From contig NC_091141.1 of assembly GCF_041381155.1 (NCBI RefSeq), positions 20,232,828-20,296,827 on the forward strand: 64,000 nt of DNA, read 5' to 3'. The DNA is from Argopecten irradians. Taxonomy: Eukaryota > Mollusca > Bivalvia > Pectinida > Pectinidae. This document shows positions 1 to 13,343 of the stretch, piece after piece. Within the stretch, counting starts at the first letter, position 1. Every line of letters begins with the position of its first letter. The notes below the pieces were generated by a model, which was not told the origin of the DNA, searched no databases, and saw only the letters and a list, made by a program, of their open reading frames with translations. The position numbers and the translations under genes were made by a program.

Positions 1-2298
1 TACTCTATAATTATAGAGCAGAGTTGTCATTATGAACTGTGTTAACAATATAAACATAAACACCTTGAAATTATCAACATGGAAATCGAACATTTATATT
101 ATATACATTATGTACATTATATACTGTATCATGTATGTATTTATTGTATGATTATGAGTCCAGTGTAGAGGACCTCAATCCTGTACTGGAAAATAAACTT
201 AACTTAACTTATTATTTTGAGTTGCCGATGGTGTGAATCCGGTATGTTAAGATCGAGCTGGGATGCATAATGGTATGACCACACTGACAATTATCATTCT
301 AAATGCAGGTAACTTTAAATCGAAAAATTACCGTGTTAAGAACGCTTTAAAATCATCAAAATACATTGTAAAACTCATCTCAGCCATTCCAAATCGTAAT
401 ATTTTTCCACGGGATACCCCGGACCCCCCAAACTCGCACGCTAATTTGCGTATTCATTAATTTCCTATTAGCGACGCAACTGTCTATATAGATGTGCACA
501 AGGATTATATGTAATAACATATGAAAAACGAATATCAATTATCTCCTGTGGGTGCGGGGCGCGCGAGTGGCGCCGGGGTGTGACGAAATATTAAGGACCT
601 TTGGGGGGCCCCCCCCCCCCCCCCCCCCCCCCAGCCCCAATACGTTTCATCTTTCTACGCCACTGATAATGATGATGACGCACTAAAGTACGCAAAAATC
701 ACGGGTGATCGCACTACACTACGCGAAACCCACGGGTGATCGCACTACACTCACTAAACATTTAGGATTTTACGAGGAGTTTACCCGTCGATCTCCGACG
801 ATGAGCTTAGATCTAGTCTATCAACAGTAGGCTACCAATCAAACCCATTCTTCGACGTAATAATCATCATCACCATAAAGATTTATTGTCGTTTGACGTT
901 ATCTTCATTGTAAGTAGATGTCATCTACATCAACCATTTATCAAATAGATGCAGGTTGAGGACGGCTTCATCCAATGCAATAGCTTAGCCCAGATTACCG
1001 CTTGTCTGACCACCACGTCCTCGAGTGTCTCTGACTGCGTCTTTAGCAGTACTAATGCTAGTATTTCTTGTTAATACTAATGATTTTTTTTGCAATGCTG
1101 TAAACGTATACGTGATAATATGAGTTGGTGTTAAGTGTTTGTTAAAATGTTGTGACCAGCCCAGTGCCCTATTCAGGGGTTCACGGTTGATACTCGAAGC
1201 GGAACTTTCAACACCATATTTGCTGAAGAACGCGTAGCAAATTACACCTTTGCATACCAAGACACGTTTGACCCCCTGCTATTGTAATGATGTAGTTCAA
1301 ACTTATTTGTACGTGATCGTACGAGTTGGAGTTAGGCGTGTATAGGCCTACCGATTCCATGTACAATCAGAGGCACTAAAACGAAACGCGTGCGCCTGTG
1401 GTCCAGTTTGTTGCTCGATTTGCGCCAGCTGGACAAAACCCTTTTATAATAAACAGTAAAATAAGGATTAATCGGCTAATCGTATTACTCGGCCATGCCG
1501 ATAATCCCACACTAAGGGTATTGTATGTACCCTGGTTTTCAACAGGCTTATGTACTGCTGGCAAAAAGGTGTTTGTAGATCAATGATCGGGAATAACATT
1601 TTCAAAGCAATGTCAGCTTTCATTCAAGTGATACACTAGATGATGTTCCTGTATTTAATTACAAGAATGTTTAGTATCGAAAGTCTGGCAATATACATTC
1701 TACATTTTGCAAAATGCTATCTCCAGAATATCTCGATATACAGAACAGTATGCAGTCCTAACCATTTCCATTCAAGATCGTTTTGAAGCTAAAGCTAGTT
1801 GATATATATATATATATAGGTCAACAGATTATAAAACGAACATTCTTGCTAAATATAACAAAGTAAATTTGAATTTACTTTCTACCCAGTTGTTCATGAA
1901 TAGTTCTATATCTGACTTTCCCAACAGTGTATAGAACTGTTCATATCGAAAACATATCTCTCTCAATGTTGCATGATTACTTTCATTTGTTAGTGCAGTC
2001 TACTAGGTTTTAATGAACTAAAAAAATGAGTGAACAAATGAAGTACATTTAAAATACATGTACCTTTGGAATTGACGTCGAACTAAATCAGGAGTAAGCA
2101 TTGTACATATTATGAGACGCTCGTGGATGTGACCAAGGCGTGTAAACCTATATGCACTTTTAAGCAATAGTGAATCAATATTTGGACCATTAGCTCTAGG
2201 TTTGGAACTTAGAAACATTTTCAATGGCATGTAATTTTCTTAATGAAAGTTGAATTCTAAGTATATTCACGGACTCGAAACAAGAACAATCTGTGAGG
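1..2298. other. Intergenic region
   Basis: No gene is supported here. Open frames are short, lack codon-like composition and resemble nothing I know. The stretch holds a run of C around 609-632, a 31-bp direct duplication at 690-751, and a short TA run near 1805-1819. An exon of an unseen gene cannot be excluded. Confidence 0.6.
690..751. repeat. 31-bp direct duplication
   Basis: Two adjacent near-identical 31-bp units (690-720 and 721-751) share 'cacgggtgatcgcactacac'. They differ at about two positions. No coding content is seen. Confidence 0.85.
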
Positions 2299-3030
2299 AT
2301 GCGGCCCGCGTGCATACTCTCCTTGTGCCTGGTGGCACTTCTTGTTGGACATGGTTCCTGCTGTCTCGTGCGGTTCTGGCAGCAGTACAGTATGACAGAA
2401 CTTTTGTCTATGTCATCCGTGGTAGTGTATGGCAGAGAGATCTACAACATCACCATGGCCCCAGACCGAGTGGATTCTGTGTTCGCCGTCAGCTGTGTGT
2501 TCCGATCTGATGGCTACCCCATAGGGACAAACATCACCATTGAGAGTGTCTGGCCCCGCAGTAACTGTTCTACCACATACCGTGTGTACAAATATGGTGG
2601 TGACGTCATCGTGGGACTCAAACGACGGGGCGACAATACATTTGAATGGGACGAGAGGAACCCATTACAAAGTATTGCATATGGAGGATCTTCACAGAAC
2701 CTTCTAGAGCTTGCCACCACATGTGGCCTCCGGAACTGGACATCCCCGGACGGGATCGAGGATACGGTTTGTCCCCTGTGTGGTCACCTTACCAACGTCT
2801 CCAACCCATTCCAGACCATCTGTTTGATAGATCAGCTGGAAAGTGAGAACTGTACGGAGATGGCCGAGCCGACAATCTCTGCAGTGTGTACGTGTAATTC
2901 TAGGCGCCCCAGTAACAACGTAGAGGTGGAGACTGGTGGTGCTGGAACTGCGTCTATCTCAAGTCTCATGACCGTCATCATGTCATTCTTGTCATTCTAT
3001 ATGGTTCTAAGCAGTCCAGTAACAATTTAG
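2299..3030 (+). CDS. Secreted, probably GPI-anchored cysteine-rich glycoprotein of unknown function
   Basis: This is a single open frame of 243 residues from the ATG at 2299; an upstream in-frame GTG at 2293 is a less likely start. The N-terminus is a classic signal peptide (MRPACILSLCLVALLVGHGS). The middle is rich in cysteine and has about six N-glycosylation sequons (NIT twice, NCS, NWT, NVS, NCT). The last ~25 residues are hydrophobic (SLMTVIMSFLSFYMVLSS) with almost no charged tail, preceded by a small-residue stretch (GGAGTAS). That is what a GPI-attachment signal looks like; a C-terminal transmembrane anchor is the alternative. Single exon as far as visible. I recognise no known domain, so the function is unknown; a cell-surface or secreted role is inferred from topology only. 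Decayed copies of its 3' end follow downstream. Confidence 0.7.
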   Translation: MRPACILSLCLVALLVGHGSCCLVRFWQQYSMTELLSMSSVVVYGREIYNITMAPDRVDSVFAVSCVFRSDGYPIGTNITIESVWPRSNCSTTYRVYKYGGDVIVGLKRRGDNTFEWDERNPLQSIAYGGSSQNLLELATTCGLRNWTSPDGIEDTVCPLCGHLTNVSNPFQTICLIDQLESENCTEMAEPTISAVCTCNSRRPSNNVEVETGGAGTASISSLMTVIMSFLSFYMVLSSPVTI

Positions 3031-3300
3031 AAGTGAGCCTGACGGTGCCGGAAATGTGTCTATTTCATTCAAAGATGTTCCAGCTGGTGGTCTATTAACC
3101 AGCACAGCTTGGTGAAAGCCGATGGTGTTGGAATTACTTTATCCACAGGTACCTGTGCTATATAGTTTATTCAATATAGTTCTAAACAGACCAGTAACAA
3201 TGATATAAAGTAGAGATGGACGTCGACGCTGAGGGTGCCAGAACTGTGTCTCAAGTCTCCAGACCGTCATCATGGCGCTCTACTCCTGGTCATTCTCAAT
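2908..3300 (+). repeat. Serial decayed copies of the 3' end of the upstream gene
   Basis: The coding segment around 2908-3010 ('ccagtaacaac', then a gagactggtggtgctgga-like run, then 'tcatgaccgtcatcatg') recurs in altered form. One copy begins at about 3017 ('ccagtaacaatttagaagtg', then 'gacggtgccggaaatgtgtc'). Another begins at about 3194 ('ccagtaacaatgatataaag', then 'gagggtgccagaactgtgtc' and 'agaccgtcatcatgg'). The second copy begins inside the gene's own stop region. The later copies have no long open frame. Confidence 0.65.
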
Positions 3301-4649
3301 AAGCATCAATTGGACGTGTTTTGTTGTTGCTGTGTTGATAGAAACAATCTGGCCGCTGGGAGATAAAGATTTGTAAAAAAAAATGACCACATTAATTTCT
3401 GTATCTTTTTATCTCAATCGTGATACGGTCAAATATTCGTTCGTAGGCGTTACGGAATGAATTAATTGATTGATCATAATTTTGACGTTTTTACCTGCTG
3501 CAAATATGCGTAGTTTTGAGTAAAATGTTTCAGATGAAGCCTATGGTTCCACTTTGTTAATACAATGGATGTGCGTACAAAATACATATTCATAATAAGT
3601 CTTTGCCAGAGTGGTTTATGAATCCCTTATCGTGAAGACTTATAGTTGTACTGAAAGCTTTGCTTTTCTCCAGAACTACCTATATAAGTACGAAAAACAT
3701 CTTTTTGAGTTTGAACCTTGTGTTGTTAACTGGGAACACTACATCTATATAGTAAGGTTATTTTCCACGGGTAATTACACGTTTTTTATCGTACATTGTA
3801 CTCATATTCAACATAAACACAAATTGTAGTGAAAAGTAATTCTTTAATTAGCAAATAACAAAAAATTAAGAATGGCACAAAATGTGTTATAACATCAAGA
3901 AAATACTTCTGATACAATGTGATCAATGATAATTTAGTAAATAAGACAAACTTCTTTATAAATAGATCAACGTATGTAGGTCAATGTCAATAAGTTGTTA
4001 GGCAGGCTAATATTCATAGGGTATGTCAATATATTCAAACAAATGGGTCCAGATTAACAAGTACGCTGGTCATGTCTAACCATGGTATTATACATGTAGG
4101 TCCTCAACCTTTATATGTAAAACCTCGATTTCCTCAAGTAAGCAAGTCAATTAATGTGTTCAGGTAAAAACATAGGTTAAGATTTCATAGTACATTTTGT
4201 ACAATGTATATATAGATCAACTCCATACATGAAATAGATCATCTGATAAATGTAAAATGTCACAATTCTAGGATAAAAGGATCAACATTATCACTGTTTA
4301 AGGTCATCTTGTTCATTTTTAATGTGTCATTGTCATCAGGGCTCAATTTCATTAACATTCCTTAAATTTTAGGAATCCCCAAAAATCTTATAGGAAAACA
4401 TTACAGATTTTAGGGAAGGCGCCTTAACTTAAGATTTTCCCATAACTTCTGTTATGCTTTCTGCTTTCCTATGGGTAACTTTAAGTTAAGGAATTTCTTA
4501 AAGTTTGGAAAAGTTCCTAAAACTGGTCACAGGTATTTAGATCAAGAGGTGAATATGATCATAACAATTTATAAACATAGAACAGTTTACAATCATATCC
4601 TAGACAGGTGAACATCTTTAAACCTGTCATCAATCTTGATATAAAATGT

Positions 4650-5258
4650 AGAATGTAGGTCATTTATCCCATCTAAATAGGTCAATGTCATCACACAAAT
4701 AGGTCATTCATCCCATCTAAATTGGTCAATGTTGTCATATAAATAGGCCATCCAATAAGGTTAATATGTCAATGTCATCACACAAGAAGGTCATTCATAC
4801 AATCTAAATAGGTCGATGTTATCACTTAAATAAGCCATCTAATAAAGGTTATTAGGTCAATGTCATCACACAAATAGGTCTTTCATCTCATAAAAATAGG
4901 TCAATTTATCACTTAAATATGTCATTCATTCCATCTAAATAGGTCAATGTCATCACACAAATAGGTCAATGTCATCACACAAATAGGTAATTTATCCTAC
5001 CTAAATAGGTCAATGTTATCACTAAATATGTCATTCATTCCATCTAAATAGGTCAATGTCATCACACCAATAGGTCATTCATTCCATCTAAATAGGTCAA
5101 TGTCATCACACAAATAGGTCATTTATCCTACCTAAATAGGTCAATGTCATCACACAAATAGGTCATTCATCACACCTAAATAGGTCAATGTCATCACACA
5201 AATAGGTCATTCATCACACCTAAATAGGCCAATGTCATCACACAAATAGGTCATTCAT
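4650..5258. repeat. 44-bp minisatellite, about 14 units
   Basis: Tandem units alternate 'aaataggtcattcatccca' and 'aaataggtcaatgtcatcac', giving a period near 44 bp with imperfect half-units. Degenerate 'ggtcaatgtcaat' words before 4650 (from about 3970) suggest an older, wider array. No open frame runs through it. Confidence 0.85.
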
Positions 5259-7462
5259 CCCTATTGCCAACATCAACAAATGGTCATGGTGTTTGTTGTA
5301 GTTTGGACACATGTATAAACATATTACATGTATTATTGATTCTGTTCTATATGTAAAGTCAACAAACAAACAAAAATATCAAATTATAACTATCAAACAT
5401 AATTAGTACAAACATCAATGCTGTCATTGTGAGAAATAAATTAGTCTATCAAAACATTATACACATAATTGTAAATATATCTACATTGCAGTTGCTTATC
5501 CTACAGAGATTTACAACACTGCAGAAAATATGTAAACATTCCATAGTAACAAAATAATGTATATATATATATATATATATTTTGTAGTTGTGGAGAATAT
5601 CATTTAAGAAACGCTTCTGATTGAAATATCACATGAAATCACAAGGAATTGGAATGTACAAATATAACTAGGCACATCATACAAAATTAGATATACAGGT
5701 AGTAAACATGGTGATGATGACAGATGAAGCTGCTTAACAAAAGGAAAGAACACTCTAAAATAACTGCATCAAGATTGCCCTTAGCAAAAATAAGTGATAT
5801 TCCGGTTAAATCCCAGTTAAAATACAGTTTCCATTCTTTTACCATTCATTTCAAGGTTTTCTCTCCTCACATTTCTTCATACCAGTTTTGTGTGTACAGT
5901 TAAAAGACAGTTTTCTGAAAACCTTGTTTTAACTGCTGAAAAATTTCCATTCAAAATGCAGTTTTTAGATAACTGGAATTTCACTGTATCAAAATACCAG
6001 TTATTTCATAGTTTTATTCTGAAGAAGTTTTTGTAAATAACCGTTTTTTAATATCTGCTCTGTAACCAATTATCTAATGCTACCATCAACAGTACTTGTG
6101 TACATAGCCACAGCAGGGCATAGGTCAAGCCCACAGGAAGAATGTGGAAGGATTGGGGGATATGGGATGGGATGGAGTGGGGGGCAAATTTGAGCCTCAA
6201 TCTAACATATTGTCCAATGGAAAGCAACTTCCTCTCATTTTGAATGTTAGTTTGCTGTGGCTACTTGTACATGATGTATAGGACAGCTAGTTTTCATCTC
6301 CAACATATATTCTTCTGGGAACAAATTCTTAAATTGTTTACTTCAAGAAAAGCTGTTTTGATTGAGACAAGAATATGGAATTGTCTACAACTACTGAAGT
6401 TTTTAGGAAATGATGATAGTGTTCTACAATTGTACATTTGTATCTATTGTTTTGTAATATTTTGAAGTGAATTTCTATGGATGAATTGTTCACTTAAAGT
6501 ATTGTGGAACCAATCACCTTATTTTGAAACAACTGAATTTAGTGAATTATATGTTTAACATGTTTGGTGATGGAGCCTTCACTCTGGGATTTAATTTACT
6601 TCTCAATTGATTCTGTTGTTTCTGGGTTTGTACGATATGGTATGCTTGGTTGATTATGTGCCCTATCATATCGTATATGAAAGTTATATGTAACATTTGA
6701 AAAAGTTAGAGGTTATACATTTATATACAATATATAGCTTTGTATATCCTAATATTAAGGAATAATTTTAAATCTGAATTGTTAGATATAATGATGTTAG
6801 GCATCTCTTTAGTTCACCATGCCCTCTAGCTATTATTCTAAATCCTGGGACCTCAAAGTTGACCTGATAAGAGTGTCTAGTTTACAGTTACTTCTCACAT
6901 TCTTTCACCTCCCCAGCCTCCTTCCCCTCCCCCTTCTCACCACCTGGGTAATCACTGGTTTTATAGCAGTTATTATCCAGTTATTCTTATCATCCATGCA
7001 TTCCATCCTAGACCAGTTAATTTACAGTTGTTTATGACATCACAAACTGGTATACTGGTTCTGATAATTACTGCCATTTTAAAACCGGTTTTTAAACAGT
7101 TTTCTATGAGGTCATAAAACTGGAAAATCTCATTTGCATAATAAAGCAAATAACTGCTAAACAACAGTGAAAGTAATGTATATTGAATGGTAAATGGGAA
7201 ATAACTGTAAAACCACTGTTCAGAATAAACCTGTGAAAAGAATGGAAAATGAATGGAGTTTCTTTAGCTATGGGTGGATAACGAAAATGCTGACAAAGAG
7301 AATTTTATTATTCAAGTATTGAAAAACTGACTTCTTATATAACCTATGTTAGAGGTCACAAAAAAACTGTATAGTATACTTTATCACAGTCTACAAAGAC
7401 CTTACTAATCATTATTAAAATAGTGATTTAGTAAATTACACTGCACATTTTAATGTTGTTAA

Positions 7463-7862
7463 AGGCCCATTACCTTTCCAGAGCAAAATATAAAGGTTTC
7501 TTAAAAAACATTAATTACATAAGAAAATGCATACCGATGACCTAAAATAAGGTTACGACACCAAACATATGCAAGATTTCCTGTAATATATGAAAACAGT
7601 GGAGAGTCAATTCACTGTTTTGCCGTCTGGCGCAGTGATAATCAACTACCGCACGGTATTTAGGACGACGGCGGGAAACATAATACGACCCGCGTTATGA
7701 AAATAAACATTTTATTTATTTTAATCAAATTGTTCAGAAGGTGATGATAAATGTAGTATTAACGGTAAGTTAATAGTTTTTAAGACTCTACAAAATTATC
7801 GATCTTAATTGTTTTACATTCCCATTTTAAAAATTAAAAGCCGTTTCGGAAAGGTAGTGGGC
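7463..7862. mobile_element. MITE-like element with terminal inverted repeats
   Basis: The left end (gcccattacctttcc at about 7466) and the right end (ggaaaggtagtgggc, ending at about 7861) are inverted repeats of each other with one mismatch. The ~400-bp interior has no coding capacity. A diverged relative in the same orientation lies at 13344-13710, supporting a dispersed family. I could not settle a target-site duplication, so the superfamily is open. Confidence 0.7.
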
Positions 7863-8218
7863 AAATTCGGAATAAATGACTGAAAGTTAGAATTTAAAAT
7901 AAGACTATAACTACAACCTGCTTTCCAACCACTCAATCAAATTATTTTTCTGACAAACTCACAGACAGTTTATTGTAAATCAATATCATACTGATTATAA
8001 CATTAACAAGTCAACAGAATCATAAAGTAAAAATATTTTCTAACACAAATCCCTGGAATTCTTGTATATATGCTTGAGTTATTTAGGTCCTGTGAACAGC
8101 CAGGGTGATGTTAAGGAAGAGCCTGCTTGTAGAGGCTGGTCATAAAAAGTGGATCTAGAAGATTCCAAACCATACCTACATGTTCTTTTATGTTCCCTTC
8201 ATCAGTCTTGTTCAATTG

Positions 8219-11200
8219 TTACTTAACAGTTATATAGTTGGCCGGGAATATCCCAGTCCGCCCCTGACATGTTCCTTCCCACCAATCATTGGTGGATTGT
8301 GTCCGAGTTAAAACCAGAATTTCCTCTCCTAAAATAGAACACCTTTTTTTTATTATTATATTAGATACACAGTTGGATATTTAATCATCAAAAGATCAGA
8401 GAAGCATATCACGTGTATTTCCTCGATCTGCATCAAAACGTCATACCATTATACAGTTTAAATGAGGTGTTAGATTTATCAATTATCCATCTATAATACC
8501 ATTCATTCTTTTTACTAGGCAGTGGATTAAAATGTAACCTACAGAATGTCATAAAACGAAAGAAACCAACTTAATGTTTCTAACAGAAACAAATATCCAG
8601 GCACAGATATGATACAGTGATCAATTTCTGCCGACAAACTAGACTTTTATAAACCTATTCAGCATTCAAGTAATAACAAAACATTGAAAATTTCAAAACA
8701 TGTAGGCAGACTAAAATCAGAACTTACCTTTCCTAAAGGAAATGTCACAAGGTAGCTGTGCTTCATAGGTAAACTTAGCGATGGCCTTTTTTGGTGTGAC
8801 ATCCATCTTTGCCCAAGGATCATCTGAACTTTGTGTATTAGATCCTATTGTTACAAAGATAAAAACATAGTACAGCTTTTCTTTGGAAAGTCTCATGTGG
8901 ATTTAGAATAATGTATTATTAATTTTAATATGTGACGAAAACTATGTCTTTGTTGATTATAATTCCATTTGTTGAAGTATGCTTGCACTTGTTTGACCTT
9001 GAACTGACCTGTTACAGAGGTACGTGTTGTATGGCTCTGGACTGTACGCTTTATAACTGTCCTTGACCTTCCACTGGATGATGTGTGCTGGGTAACAGTA
9101 TGGACGGATCTACAGGACTGAGCCCGAGGCATCACAGCAGGGACATCAAACCTGGACATGGGGTCATGACTGGAGAACTCGGAATCCCCATGAAGGTTAT
9201 ACTGTGACCTTGACCTTGACTGGGGCATGCTGTACTTGTCCATGGGGTCAGCGGGTAGACTGTACTTAGAACTGCTAAAGTCACTCTCATTGACACTGTG
9301 TCTGGACCGTGACTTGGGCAGACTGTATCGATCGACTGGATCTTCTTCATCACTGCTGTCCTGATTTGTCACTGGCAAACTGTACTTAGCCATAGGATCC
9401 CCTGAGCCATGTAGACCGTAGTCAGAGTGTGACCTAGGTCTCGGTGGACTGGGCCTCTCCTTTCTTGTGCTCTACAGTAAACATGACACAAACATTTGGT
9501 ACAATTAATCTAATATACATAATATCTCTCAAATCAAACACTTTTTTGTCTTGGGATTTAAGTTTGGGGATTAAATGATTTTATAAAAATTTTATGACTA
9601 ATAAAATGCTATGCATGCCTATTTATACTCAGGTAGGCTACTTTTGTTGTGTTTGTAAAACCTCTATATTAACCGATCTAATTTCAAAAATCAGTTTTTT
9701 TAAAAACTGTTCTTCAAGAAGATGTTATACCTCTGAACATCGTGTTATGGCAAACTCTGCTACAACACTAGCTAAGCTAAGTTACCTACCGAGAATCGTT
9801 CCTTAAGTTTGTCCCCCATGCTATGTGCATGCTTAGTTGCTGTTTTTTTAGCAATATCAACCAGTTGTTTCTCTGCCCGTTTCCGGTGCATGTCCAAGGT
9901 ATCATAGAGCGCACTGCATTTCTCTGGACGTGGAACTTCACCCGATAAGATCTGGTAGGCTCGCACATCCTGACCATAAAATCTGAAATTTGAAAATTTT
10001 TAAATCATACTACTCAGGACATACATGATGTCAGTTCATATTAGGGTATTTTACACACATAAAATAAGATTGGTAGACAGAAATATTGACAGTGGATAGA
10101 TAGAAAAGGAGACAAGTTGAGTAGGACAAACAGATAAACGAACAAATCAATATCCTCTATTATGTTCGTACTCGATGAATATCAAAATTTTAATCTAGCC
10201 ACAAAATAACATAACACATCAAGAACAGATCCTCCTCAAACTCAATATTGATACTCAAAAAGTTAGCTAGTAATATTATATATATAAATAAAAAGAATTA
10301 TACTTTTTATTGGCATCCTTCCTCTCTATGAGGGCACTCCCTTCTACAGAGATGCCTGCGAACAGTCCCTTTGTCTTTGAGTAGGTGTAAATAGCTGCTG
10401 GACTCCTCACAGCAATGTCAGCCTCCAGGTTACGTCCAAGGGGACCTGCGGCTATAGAGAAGTTACCACCAAGGGTCAAATTACCTCCCTTGGAGAAGGC
10501 TTCAACCGATGAGCGAGAGTTGAGAATGATGACGAAGTCGGTCACCTGTAGATAAAATGTAAATATGGAATTAACAGGAAAACTGAATATTTGCAAAGAG
10601 GTTGATTTTTTTAAATGTGGAAAAAAGTTTATTTTGTCAAAGAATGATACAAAAATTTTAAAAGATAAACATTGAGTTTGATTTTTGAATTTTGATATCC
10701 AATACAGTGTACAGATATTTTTCCCATAACAGCATGGTGATGTTTCAAAATGAAAAAATCATATGATAAATACGAAAGCAGTTGAATATTGTTTATGTGT
10801 ACACAACCCAATTACAGGTATCTGATATAATGGTATTAAATTTATTGGATTACAAAATGAAAAGTTAATTTGTGAACCATATCAAAAAGCTGTGAATATA
10901 TAATTACAGTTAAAATAAAATATCAAAATAAATATTTAAAAACCTACCTCTGCACCCACTTCAAACCCCCCACCAAGTCCAGCAATACCCAGGGCAGACG
11001 GTGCTGACCACTCTGTAGTAAACATGTTAAATAATTGAGCCACAACTCCAATCAACCAAGCAAACTAAATTCAATAATACTGGGCTATACTTCCTGTTAT
11101 TATTATTGTCAGGAGATTCCCCAGTCAATTAAAAGTATTTGTTATCTTTTTAAAGAACAGAACATTCTTAGTTGTTTTTATACTATATTACTTCAAATTA

Positions 11201-12127
11201 TTATGCAGTTGTGATTAATTTAATTATAATTTAAGTATCAACAAGGATTGCTATTCTTGACACTTTTGGTTTCAGACAAGTGGTCAAGTAATACATTTGT
11301 ATCAAATCAAGGTCTAGTGGCAACTAAAAATCCTAAACCTTTATCTCTTAATCATCTAGATCTGTACCAAGTTAAAATGATAATCAATCTATTGATACAT
11401 TGTAATATAAGTTAAGAATCTGAAAATCAACAAGTAATGACAACAGAATTAAGCTGATCTTTATTCCACCCTTTTGATAATAATTGCAGAAAATTAATAC
11501 TGAACTAATTAAGTGACCTTCATCTTACCTGCATCAAGGTCATCTCCGACCTTGGCAATGACAATACCACTACCACCTCGCGCTGTCACCAGAAATCCGG
11601 CCTTAACTACAGTCAAGATGGCTAAACCTTTTGCCTTCAACAAGATTCCAGCTGGAAGTTACGATACAAAATAAATAATAAATAAATATGTTTTGGGGGT
11701 CTGGAAGTTATCCAGTGTGTATATATAAAGGACAATGGTTGAACAGAACACAATATCTTAATCTATATTTCAATAGAGCCGGAGGCAATTATATTTTTGT
11801 TTAGAGATAGAACATTGAGTGTTTACAACTAAGCACAATACCGGTATTAAACAAGTGCAACTGATAATATACCTTCATTACACCACATTGGTTAAGCATT
11901 ATGGACCATGCATCTTAACTATCATCTTCCAGAACTTAAATCTTCTGAATCTCTGTTACACAGACCTAAGTCAAGGGTTACAGGAATGAATAGATGATAC
12001 AGTTAGGATTACCTGGAATGAGTTTGTCTGGGCCAATATTAGCTGAAGGCACTGTAAAACTACGTAATATTTTGGCCGCTTTCTTTGCCTCTGACTTCAG
12101 ACTGTGAGGTATTGGGGTGTTCACCAT
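8219..12127 (-). CDS. SH3YL1: SH3YL1-like protein: SYLF domain plus C-terminal SH3 domain
   Basis: Eight coding exons on the minus strand join in frame: 12127-12013, 11651-11529, 11012-10948, 10545-10304, 9982-9790, 9471-9009, 8823-8728 and 8328-8219, giving 468 residues with GT-AG boundaries throughout. The start is the ATG at 12127 (MVNTPIPHSLKSEAKKAAKI), the usual family N-terminus. Residues 1 to about 230 form the SYLF/Ysc84 lipid-binding domain, with AGFLVTARGGSGIVIAK, GIAGLGGGFEVGAEVTDFVI, GGNLTLGGNFSIAAGPLGRN and GLFAGISVEGSALIERK. The last ~55 residues are an SH3 domain (AKFTYEAQ, NDWWEG, GIFPANYI). In animals this family binds phosphoinositides and helps shape actin-based membrane ruffles. 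The linker (residues ~247-400, one long exon) is unusual: it repeats a DPMxKYSLP motif among Ser/Arg-rich segments. Untranslated exons may lie upstream. Confidence 0.93.
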
Positions 12128-13343
12128 GGCGACAGTTTCTAATCATTACACCTCATATAAATATGTCACAAACTGTAATGATAGAAATATATATAATGTC
12201 ATTGGACATAATCAAAAGTTCATAATAGGTGAAAAACTAGAAATATGTCTGTTAGACATTAACTTCTTCCTAACCTAATTTCCAGTATGAAATCAACCTC
12301 GGCAACAGGCCTAGGTTTACGTAGCACTTTCGCTCAATCTCCTTGGGACTATTGCAAGGAAATGGTTTAATTTCCTTTATTTCACCAGAATATTAAACGT
12401 GAAATTACTTTGAACTTTGTTTATTACGTTCTTTGTTACATAGAAGTGTTTATTATCATATTGATATTTATACGATAGTCTTGTTTCGCTGTTCAAAATA
12501 GTTGTCAGCTAGAACACTGTCCAGTCTCTGTGTATGTGGTGACTTACCTGTGTCATGCTTGAACGCCTTTCTGGGGTACATCAGATCTAGAGCTCAGACA
12601 CCCAAATTGATATTTTATGTTTTTTATTCTGTTTCCCTTATGCAAGGCTGTGTAATTTTATAAATATTTATTAGAACTGCAGCAATTAAATGCGGTTTGT
12701 GCAGGGTTTAGTAAACAAATAGTGCAACGTACACCTAGGACCTACATTTTGTAGGATGATGTGAAAATCAAATACATTAAATATAATCTGCTTAATAATG
12801 CTGTAAATGTTTCTGGTCGGTGCTGAAAGTTATCTGTTTTTATTGAAACCTGATTTGCATTGTATTGTTCTGGAAGTTTCTAAAGTCGATCAGATCCTTA
12901 GAATATCGTGACCGATGCAAGAGTTTGTATGATACGCCGCCTAAAGTTAACACAAAACGAATGTGTTATCAGTTTAATGTCACTGTTGTTAATTTATTGT
13001 AGAACGTACATTGCTGACACATATATCTGAGAATAATTTTTTAAAAGGGTGGTGTCACTAAATCACGGCAAAATCTAGTAACCTTTTTAAGAGTGGCATA
13101 TAAAAAAATAATTAAATCATTATTTAACAAGTTTAATAAGTTTCAAATTATGTAGACACTAAAACTAGACATTAAAAAGATTTTATTCATACAAACAAAA
13201 TGAATTTCACGTAGTTGATCATATCACATTGTACGTTCATCATGTAACTTTCAGCTCTTCTACAAATGTTTTAGTGGTTATAAATTGTACACAATATAAC
13301 AGCCTTTAATATGTGTATAGATGTATACAGTATTTATTTTTAA

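Larger units (their letters stand above)
3031..8218. other. Intergenic region between the secreted-protein gene and SH3YL1
   Basis: No coding gene is supported. Open frames such as 3611-3829 and 6244-6465 are short, AT-rich and without recognisable domains. Contents are a 44-bp minisatellite (about 4650-5258), a TA run near 5557-5580 and a MITE-like element at 7463-7862. The AT-rich stretch 5700-7260 repeatedly carries 'cagtt'-type words but no tandem order I can define. Confidence 0.6.
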
